64,000 nt of DNA from Opitutaceae bacterium. GTDB taxonomy: Bacteria; Verrucomicrobiota; Verrucomicrobiia; Opitutales; Opitutaceae. Of the stretch, positions 57,744 to 64,000 are shown piece after piece; the first letter of the stretch is position 1, and every line of letters starts with the position of its first letter. The notes under the pieces are model-generated. The model searched no databases and was not told the origin of the DNA. It was given only the letters and a program-made list of their open reading frames with translations. Both the position numbers and the translations under genes were made by a program. The stretch lies in assembly GCA_028280945.1 (NCBI GenBank), contig JANQKV010000010.1, positions 1 through 64,000 of the forward strand, read 5' to 3'.

Positions 57744-60131
57744 TTAGGCTTCGGAAGCGTTTGACGTTTTGTTTTCCTTATCGCCGGCCGGATAAGCGAC
57801 GCGGGAGTGGAGCATGTTGAGCAGGGTGAAATTGAAGCTGCTCTTGATGCGGGTGATCTCAGCAAAGGTCAGCGGGGACTCATCCAGCTGACCATCGGCG
57901 ATGTGGTCACCCACCACTTTGTCAATGAGTTCGGCGAGACCCTGCGGACTCACTTTTTTGAGCGAACGCGAGGCGGCCTCGCAACTATCGGCCAGCAGGA
58001 TGATGGCCGATTCCTTGAACTGCGGGCGGGGGCCGTCGTAGCGGTAAGTCGTCTCGCTCACCGGCACGGGGTCCAACCCGGGCAGGGGCGGGGTGGAGCG
58101 GCCTTGTTCGATTGGAGGATTGGAGTCGGCTTGGATTTTCGTAGCACCAATCGCCTGGTAGAAGAAGTAGCGGATCAACGCCGTACCGTGGTGCTGGCGG
58201 ATGACATTGATGACGACCCGCGGCAGGTGATGTTGGAGCGCCAGGTCGACCCCTTCCTTCACGTGGCTTTTGATAATCAGAGCTGACAGCGAAGGGTTGT
58301 TGAAGTCGTGGGGATTGACGTCTTCGCGTTGGTTTTCGGTGAAGTATTCGGGCTTCACCATCTTGCCGATATCGTGAAACAGCGAACACACCCGCGCGCG
58401 CAGCGCGCTTGCCCCAATTGCGTCGGCGGCATTTTCGGCCAACTGCGCCACCACGAGGGAGTGGTGATAGGTGCCGGGCGCCTCGATTTGCATGCGGCGG
58501 AGAAGGGGATGGTTGTAGTCGGTCAGTTCGAGCAAGGTGATGTCCGTGGTGCGTTTGAACATCGATTCGAGCAGGGGAAGGAACCCAACAACCACAACAC
58601 CGGTGAGCGTGCCGGTCACCAGTCCAGCGCTCATCTGCTGGATGACGCTGATGGGAGGGAGGCGATCCACCACGCCGATCAGCAAAGCAAAGGTGGCGAC
58701 CACAACGCCGCCCCACGTTGTCGCCCGCACGATCGCTCCGCGCTTGCGGGTTTGGCGGCCACTGTAAATCGCAACCATCGACGCAAGGAATGTCAGCACC
58801 AGCAGGTCGAGCCGGTTGCCATAGATCACACCGGTAAAAATGGAAATCAGCAGGGCCATGAAGACGGCCGAGCCGGAATCGATCAGCAGGGCTACAATGA
58901 CTGGTGCCAGCATCGTCGGTGCAATGTAGGGCAACACGGCGGCGAGTTCCGAATGCTCAATAAAGAAGGGCAACGAGGCCAATTCATAGGAGACACGCAC
59001 GGCGGTGAGATTGGTCACCACAACCAGTGCCAGCAGGCCCAAGCGGCTGTTGCTGTTAAGGGTTTCCAGATCCTTCATCCGGATGTAGATCGTGCAGGCC
59101 AGCACCATGGCGAGCACCAGGATGACGCGCCCAAAGAGTTGGAGCCGGGCGTCGGCCTGCGCCGCCCCCGATTGGAGCACGTAGTTTCGATGCGCAACCA
59201 GCATCTCATACTGCTCCGTCGTGACGCGGGTCCCGGGTTCGATGATGGTTTGGCCGCTTTCCACCGTGACGATGACCGGGCCGAGGTTGGCGATCGCCGA
59301 TTGCTGCAGGGCCGTGGTGGCGTCCTGGTCGAACACAAGGTTGGGGGTCACACCGTTGCGGAAGATGCGGAAAAGCGAAAGGGTCGTGGGTCGCCCGATG
59401 CCTTCGGCATTCAGGTTAATCCGCAGCAGCGTAAGGGCATTTTCGAGTGATTCGACGGCTTGGTTGGATACCTCGTCCGCCTTGGCGATTTGGAAAACGG
59501 TCACGTCGCCCTGGGTTCTGGCGGCCAGGTTGGTATTGTCGTGAACACCCTGGGCATAAATTTCCCGAAGTACGAGCAAGGCGTTTTCGGTGACGGCAAA
59601 ACGTTGGTCGGCATCGCCTAGGAAAAGCAAGGCGCGGAGGTCATCGGGATTGGTGCGATATGGTCCCTTTGCGTTGAAACCGGCCGTGATCTCGGCGAGC
59701 CGGGCGTCGGCTTCCGGCGAGGAAGCGGCATCGGCCGGAAAAGCTTCTTCGAACGCAACCAACTCGGCCAGCAAGTCCGCCATGTCGGCCTCAAATTGGC
59801 GCAGCGGTTCAAATTCGAGCCGGTAAACGGGAGGCAGGCGGTCGCGGATCTGCTCGCGTTGCTGGCGGGTGAGCTCGGCACTTTCGTAGACGAAGTTTTC
59901 GTTGGCCACGATGCGTGTGCTGGCCGTTTGGTTCGGCAGCACCGGGGTGTCCAACGAGCGCACCCCCACAAAACTGATCAACACGATGGCGGCGACCGTT
60001 GCAAAGAAGATCAGGGCGGCGATGGCCCGGCTGCTCTCCATGAACTGGATAAGCCCCGGCGGGGCCTCGCGCTTGCGCTTGCGCCGGGGGGTGCCGCCGC
60101 GCAGCAGCTTGAGTTTTGGTAGAAGGGACAC
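57744..60131 (-). CDS. 7TMR-HD family phosphohydrolase (PgpH-like c-di-AMP phosphodiesterase)
   Basis: 795 residues with a GTG start at 60131. One N-terminal helix (IAALIFFATVAAIVLISF), a long extracytoplasmic domain (7TMR-HDED, ~60-330), seven membrane helices (~335-530) and an HD domain with YHHS, VCSLFHDIGKM (HD pair) and HLPRVVINVIRQHHG. PgpH of Listeria/Bacillus hydrolyses c-di-AMP; a similar role is likely. It lies 23 bases downstream of phoH, an arrangement shared with Firmicutes. Confidence 0.92.
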   Translation of the reverse strand: MSLLPKLKLLRGGTPRRKRKREAPPGLIQFMESSRAIAALIFFATVAAIVLISFVGVRSLDTPVLPNQTASTRIVANENFVYESAELTRQQREQIRDRLPPVYRLEFEPLRQFEADMADLLAELVAFEEAFPADAASSPEADARLAEITAGFNAKGPYRTNPDDLRALLFLGDADQRFAVTENALLVLREIYAQGVHDNTNLAARTQGDVTVFQIAKADEVSNQAVESLENALTLLRINLNAEGIGRPTTLSLFRIFRNGVTPNLVFDQDATTALQQSAIANLGPVIVTVESGQTIIEPGTRVTTEQYEMLVAHRNYVLQSGAAQADARLQLFGRVILVLAMVLACTIYIRMKDLETLNSNSRLGLLALVVVTNLTAVRVSYELASLPFFIEHSELAAVLPYIAPTMLAPVIVALLIDSGSAVFMALLISIFTGVIYGNRLDLLVLTFLASMVAIYSGRQTRKRGAIVRATTWGGVVVATFALLIGVVDRLPPISVIQQMSAGLVTGTLTGVVVVGFLPLLESMFKRTTDITLLELTDYNHPLLRRMQIEAPGTYHHSLVVAQLAENAADAIGASALRARVCSLFHDIGKMVKPEYFTENQREDVNPHDFNNPSLSALIIKSHVKEGVDLALQHHLPRVVINVIRQHHGTALIRYFFYQAIGATKIQADSNPPIEQGRSTPPLPGLDPVPVSETTYRYDGPRPQFKESAIILLADSCEAASRSLKKVSPQGLAELIDKVVGDHIADGQLDESPLTFAEITRIKSSFNFTLLNMLHSRVAYPAGDKENKTSNASEA

Positions 60132-60154
60132 GGGTCGAGTCTGATTTCGGGGGT

Positions 60155-61141
60155 CTAGGCGTCAGACGCATCAACCCCGTCAGCGTTCATGGGATGACGG
60201 AAACGGTCGTAGGCTGCAATGATACGTTGCACGATGGGATGACGCACCACATCGGCCCCACTGAACTCATGAAAGGCGATGCCGGCGACGCCGTGGAGCA
60301 CCCGCCGGGCCTCCAGAAGACCCGAAATCTTGGCTCGCGGGAGGTCCACTTGCGTGGTGTCTCCTGTCACCACCATGCGGGAGTTTTCCCCCAAGCGGGT
60401 CAAAAACATCATCATTTGCTCCGAGGTCGTGTTTTGAGCCTCATCGAGAATGATGAACGCGTTTGAGAGGGTGCGACCGCGCATGTAAGCAAGCGGAGCG
60501 ATTTCGATGATGCCACGCTCCGAGAGCTTCACCACCTCGTCGCGGGGCAGCATGTCTGCCATGGCATCGTGGAGCGGGCGCAGGTAGGGAAGGATCTTTT
60601 CCTGCAGGTCGCCGGGGAGGAAACCAAGTGCCTCACCGGCCTCGACCGCAGGGCGGGTCAGCACCACTCGCTCCACTTCTTGATTCAGGAGGGCCGAGAT
60701 GGCTTGGGCCACTGCCAGATAGGTCTTGCCGGTCCCGGCGGGGCCGGTGCCAAAAACGATCGGACAGCGCTGCATCGACTGCAGGTAGAGCTTTTGCCCG
60801 AGGGTCTTGGGTACAATGGACTTCCGCTTGGTTTTGATGGCAACGGGTTCATCAAACAGCGCCTGCAGGTCGCTCGCCCGGCCGGATGCCACAAGATCGG
60901 TGAAGCGGTGGAAATCCGGCGGCCGGATCAAGACGCCTTGTTCGCGAGCCTTCTCCAAGTAACTGAAAAGCGATTCACCGCGCTCGATGGCCGCGGCTTC
61001 GCCATCAAGACGAAGCCAATCCTCACGCGTCGTGATTTTGAGATCCAACTCCTCTTCAGCGCGGGTGAGATTGTTCGCTTCGCCGGCGTAAAGCTGGCTC
61101 AGGTGGCGGGGGTTGGAGAAATAGAGGGTCTTGGTGGCCAT
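60155..61141 (-). CDS. phoH: PhoH family ATPase
   Basis: 328 residues from the ATG at 61141; the frame stays open upstream into the HIT gene but only in a non-coding reading. Walker A GTGPAGTGKT, VERVVLTRPAVEAGEALGFLPGDLQEKILPYLRPLHDA, IILDEAQN (Walker B) and VTGDTTQVDLP are typical of PhoH. Probably an RNA-linked ATPase working with YbeY. Upstream of pgpH in the same operon. Confidence 0.95.
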   Translation of the reverse strand: MATKTLYFSNPRHLSQLYAGEANNLTRAEEELDLKITTREDWLRLDGEAAAIERGESLFSYLEKAREQGVLIRPPDFHRFTDLVASGRASDLQALFDEPVAIKTKRKSIVPKTLGQKLYLQSMQRCPIVFGTGPAGTGKTYLAVAQAISALLNQEVERVVLTRPAVEAGEALGFLPGDLQEKILPYLRPLHDAMADMLPRDEVVKLSERGIIEIAPLAYMRGRTLSNAFIILDEAQNTTSEQMMMFLTRLGENSRMVVTGDTTQVDLPRAKISGLLEARRVLHGVAGIAFHEFSGADVVRHPIVQRIIAAYDRFRHPMNADGVDASDA

Positions 61142-61187
61142 GGGCTGCCGAGTACCGATCGAATCGGTCGGGGGCTCGCAAATGGAA

Positions 61188-61685
61188 TCAGGATGCGTAG
61201 CGCATTTCGGATGCCGTGGTGGAGAGAATTTCCCAGGTCGACTCCAGGGCTTGGGGGAGTGTGCGCGTCTGTCCGAGCACCGGCATGAAGTTGGTGTCTC
61301 CGTTCCACCGCGGCACGATGTGGCCGTGGAGGTGGGGAATACTGCCGCCAGCGGCGGAGCCGAGATTAAAGCCGATGTTGAAGCCGTCGGGCTTGAGTGC
61401 GACCTGGAGGACCCGTTTGCCGAAGGTGAGTAACGCCATGAGGTCCGCCGATTCATCGGGATTAAGCTCATCCACGTCATCCACTTCGCGAAACGGAATG
61501 GCGAGAAGATGGCCGGGGTTATACGGGAAGCGATTGAGCATCAGGTAACTGAGCTTGGACCGGTGCACGATGAATGCCGCCCGGTCGTCATTGAGGGCGG
61601 GGAGTTCACTGAAGGGACGGTCGGTCTCGGGAAATCGCGGTGACGCGATATATTCCATCCGCCAATAGGCATGCAGTTGATCCAT
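61188..61685 (-). CDS. HIT family protein (Ap4A phosphorylase-like)
   Basis: 165 residues from the ATG at 61685. The histidine triad is HLHGHIVPRW, with the nucleotide-binding part LMLNRFPYNPGHLLAIPFRE and NIGFNLGSAAGGSIP. It likely cleaves diadenosine polyphosphates or nucleoside phosphoramidates. It starts the reverse-strand series and is divergent from fabF over 147 bases, where the promoters should be. Confidence 0.94.
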   Translation of the reverse strand: MDQLHAYWRMEYIASPRFPETDRPFSELPALNDDRAAFIVHRSKLSYLMLNRFPYNPGHLLAIPFREVDDVDELNPDESADLMALLTFGKRVLQVALKPDGFNIGFNLGSAAGGSIPHLHGHIVPRWNGDTNFMPVLGQTRTLPQALESTWEILSTTASEMRYAS

Positions 61686-61832
61686 AATGAAAAAAGGACG
61701 CAGATTGAAGGCGGTGGGGAGAAGGTTGTCAAAACCCCGAAATTGGTGATCTCGCTTCCGAAGCAGGCGTAGGGGCCAGAGGATTCGGGGCTGACAAGCT
61801 GCGATGAATGACTCACGGGTGTCCCTCAGTCT

Positions 61833-63152
61833 ATGAAAACTCCGCAATCAAATCGCCGTGTCGTGGTAACTGGCTTGGGCGCCGTGACCCCCCTGGGGCT
61901 GAGCGCCAGTGCCACGTGGGAAGCGTTGGCCGCCGGACGATCCGGCATCGGCCCAATCACGCGTTTCGATGCTTCGGCTTGTCCGGTGCAGATCGCTGGC
62001 GAGGTCAAAGGCTTCGATCCGGGGGCGGCGCTGGTTAAGCCGCTGCGACCTTTTGGTGACGAACGGCCGGAAATCACCCAGATCTTTAACGGCAAGGACG
62101 TAAAGAAGTTCGGCCGCTTCACCCACCTGGGGGTTGCGGCGGCGATTGAAGCCTATGGGGACGCGGGCCTGGACACCAACCGCGACCAAGTTGATGCCGA
62201 TCGGATGGGGGTGAACCTGGGCGTGGGAATCGGGGGGCTGCCTGAAATCGAGGCCACACAGGATACCTGGCGAGAGCAGGGATTTCGAAAGATCTCGCCG
62301 TTCTTCATCATCCAAATCGCGCCCAACCTGCTCGCGGGCCAAGTGAGCTTGTTGCTCAATCTACGCGGTCCCAACATGGCCATTGCATCCGCCTGTGCCA
62401 CATCGGGCCATACCTTGGGTGAAGCAGCCGAGGCCATAGCGCGGGGCCAAGCCGACGTGATGGTGGCGGGTGGTGCGGAATCGACTGTCACGCCATTGGC
62501 AGTGGGCGCCTTTGCGCGAATGCGGGCTCTCTCCACGCGCAACGACGACCCGGCGGGCGCCTCCCGACCTTATGACGCGAATCGTGACGGTTTTGTCCTA
62601 TCCGAAGGGGCGGTGGTTTTTGTGCTCGAGGAACGCGAACACGCGATGGCCCGGGGGGCGCGAATCTACGCTGAAGTGGCGGGCTACGGCGCATCGGCCG
62701 ATGCATTCCACCTTTCTTCGCTGTCTCCCGGAGGTGAGGGATCCCAACGCGCGATGCGAGCAGCCTTGGCATCGGCCGAGATGGTGCCTGAAGAAATCGA
62801 CATGGTTTCGGCACACGCCACTTCCACCCCCGGTGGGGATGGCGAAGAGGCGGCTGCCATTGCGGGCGTCTTTGCCGGCAATCTGGGCGGTCTCAACGTG
62901 ACAGGCGTAAAGTCCATGACCGGCCACCTGCTTGGAGCGGCCGGGGCCATGGGCGCCTTTGCGGCCGTCAAAGGCATTGAGCAAGGCGTGGTTTCTCCGA
63001 CGATCAATTTGCAAGACCTCGATCCCGCGGTTGAAGCAACCGGGCTGAATGTGACGCCAAACACCGCGGTGAAGAAACCCGTCCGTGGTGCCTTGGCCAA
63101 CAGCTTTGGTTTTGGCGGCACCAATGCCTCGCTGGTCTTCCGGGCAGTCTAA
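61833..63152 (+). CDS. fabF: beta-ketoacyl-ACP synthase II
   Basis: 439 residues. Catalytic Cys in SACATSGHTLG and the two His in SAHATSTPGGD and SMTGHLLGAAG form the KAS II triad; NSFGFGGTNAS ends the fold. It elongates fatty acids in the cytoplasm. It may be the main or a second FabF; no acpP or fabD is next to it. The exosortase gene starts 87 bases downstream. Confidence 0.95.
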   Translation: MKTPQSNRRVVVTGLGAVTPLGLSASATWEALAAGRSGIGPITRFDASACPVQIAGEVKGFDPGAALVKPLRPFGDERPEITQIFNGKDVKKFGRFTHLGVAAAIEAYGDAGLDTNRDQVDADRMGVNLGVGIGGLPEIEATQDTWREQGFRKISPFFIIQIAPNLLAGQVSLLLNLRGPNMAIASACATSGHTLGEAAEAIARGQADVMVAGGAESTVTPLAVGAFARMRALSTRNDDPAGASRPYDANRDGFVLSEGAVVFVLEEREHAMARGARIYAEVAGYGASADAFHLSSLSPGGEGSQRAMRAALASAEMVPEEIDMVSAHATSTPGGDGEEAAAIAGVFAGNLGGLNVTGVKSMTGHLLGAAGAMGAFAAVKGIEQGVVSPTINLQDLDPAVEATGLNVTPNTAVKKPVRGALANSFGFGGTNASLVFRAV

Positions 63153-63239
63153 TCCCGCCACGGTGTCTGCGGTGTGCGATGGGGCGATAAATTTTAACTG
63201 GCGAGTGGCGTGACAGGCGCAACAGGCTGTGGGTTTGGT

Positions 63240-64000
63240 ATGATCAAAACGCACTGGCATCGCACGGTTGAAACCCTGACGCTTCCGTTCCTGCTCGCGT
63301 TGCTGTTGGCCGGGGGATTCATGGTGTTCACCGCGTGGGATCATTCCCATTGGTGGGCGAATCGCGAGGATTACGGTTTTGGTTGGCTGGTGCCGGCTTT
63401 TGTTGCGTATGTGGTGCACGACCGGTGGTCGCGGATCACCGCTCAGATTGAAGCCTGTGCGGCGCCGGATTCTCCCCGCGTGCGCGGCTGGCAGTCATGG
63501 CTGCTCAATTTCATCATGTATAGCGCGATGCTGGGCGGCGCGCTGATGTTTTTGCTCGGAGCTTTTTATCGTGCAGGCGCGGGTCCGTCCCATCCCGGAT
63601 CGTGGGCCCTCTCATTGGGAACCGGGGCAATTGTGCTGACGTTGCTGTGGGTCAACGCTCCAGATACACCGGCGGCCAAACCGGTCGGCTCTCTTTTTGC
63701 GGATGCGCGCGTGCAGCTGGCGATGTTGTTTGTTTTTCCGGCGCTGGTCTGGCTCGTGTCGGCTCCGATGGTATCGGTGATCGAAAACCAACTCAGCCTG
63801 TTTTTACTCAATCAAGTGATGACAGTGGTGTTTTTCACCTTCGATTCCTTGGGACTGCCGCTGCAGCAGGAGGGCAATGTGCTGGTGCTGCCGCCCCTGG
63901 CGGATGGCACGCCGAATCGCGTGGGTGTCGAACAGGCTTGTTCCGGAATTCGGTCCCTGACGGGGTGCTTGTTTGCCGGTTCGTTTTTAGCGGCAGTGTT
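63240..64000 (+). CDS. exosortase, 3' end missing
   Basis: 253 codons from the ATG at 63240 until the window edge. At least five hydrophobic helices are seen. The catalytic Cys234 lies in EQACSGIRSLTGCLFAG, the exosortase/archaeosortase signature (C-S-G-x-R-S); the later Arg and His of the triad should lie outside. These membrane transpeptidases process PEP-CTERM-type proteins and attach them to the surface, often together with exopolysaccharide genes. None of the exported proteins in this window carries a PEP-CTERM tail. Confidence 0.9.
   Translation, partial: MIKTHWHRTVETLTLPFLLALLLAGGFMVFTAWDHSHWWANREDYGFGWLVPAFVAYVVHDRWSRITAQIEACAAPDSPRVRGWQSWLLNFIMYSAMLGGALMFLLGAFYRAGAGPSHPGSWALSLGTGAIVLTLLWVNAPDTPAAKPVGSLFADARVQLAMLFVFPALVWLVSAPMVSVIENQLSLFLLNQVMTVVFFTFDSLGLPLQQEGNVLVLPPLADGTPNRVGVEQACSGIRSLTGCLFAGSFLAAV

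Noticed and set aside
58308..59450. 380-codon open frame opposite the pgpH-like gene
   Set aside because: Low-complexity His/Gln/Gly-rich translation typical of an antisense reading.

Overview
The window reads as a stretch of a GC-rich, Gram-negative chromosome, most likely from the class Opitutae (Verrucomicrobiota). This placement is an inference. It rests on a TonB-dependent receptor whose plug opens with SPFTVDASDDQGYRATSTL (a style common in Opitutae), large exported proteins with tandem C-terminal repeats, an exosortase, GPH-type sugar transporters beside sulfatases, and frequent genes without a clear Shine-Dalgarno. No rRNA, CRISPR array, IS element, prophage or integrase is visible. 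Both ends cut through genes: an Stf0-like sulfotransferase on the left and an exosortase on the right.

Layout. 1-3.5 kb: the 3' part of the sulfotransferase and a convergent M16 peptidase. 3.7-19.3 kb: a glycan-use locus. An AraC regulator is divergent from a forward series of TonB receptor, GPH-family transporter, two sulfatases, a GH5-like glycosidase, an SDR and a PhyH dioxygenase. Two secreted glycosidase-like proteins of uncertain family converge on it from the other strand. The sulfatases and the GH5-like enzyme lack signal peptides, so desulfation and cleavage of a small imported sulfated glycoside inside the cell is the simplest reading. 19.4-23.3 kb: aspS, then amtB-glnK behind a well-spaced sigma-54 promoter. 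23.3-30.6 kb: a TPR protein translationally coupled to a giant subtilase with a PQQ-type propeller, a small exported Dabb protein, and a fused epimerase-dehydrogenase. 30.6-40.4 kb: housekeeping genes (cysS-thrS, hemB, pyrD, cysE), with a TPR membrane protein, a polysaccharide-export lipoprotein and two small unknowns.

40.5-50.2 kb: tRNA-Leu(GAG), a CmoB-like methyltransferase, an RGG-rich unknown protein, and the reverse-strand run pyrR-pyrB-pyrC-CPBP protease-thiL-tsaE preceded by an acyltransferase. 50.4-53.3 kb: an exported LamG/Ig-like protein that shares its tandem C-terminal repeats with the subtilase. 53.4-61.7 kb: a reverse-strand series HIT-phoH-pgpH-ybeY-DUF502-recO-like-helicase. 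It resembles the phoH/pgpH/ybeY/recO neighbourhood of Firmicutes and ends in a Cas4-like nuclease fused to an XPD-type Fe-S helicase. 61.8-64.0 kb: fabF and a partial exosortase.

The observations that best deserve follow-up are: the sulfated-glycoside locus with its two secreted glycosidase-like proteins of unknown family; the Cas4-XPD fusion; a 19-bp inverted repeat (TGTCAC-N7-GTGACA) found at two sites plus a degenerate third; the ThrRS without a TGS domain but with an insertion of about 60 residues; the tandem C-terminal repeat family; and the RGG protein whose start codon sits directly behind a terminator-like hairpin.
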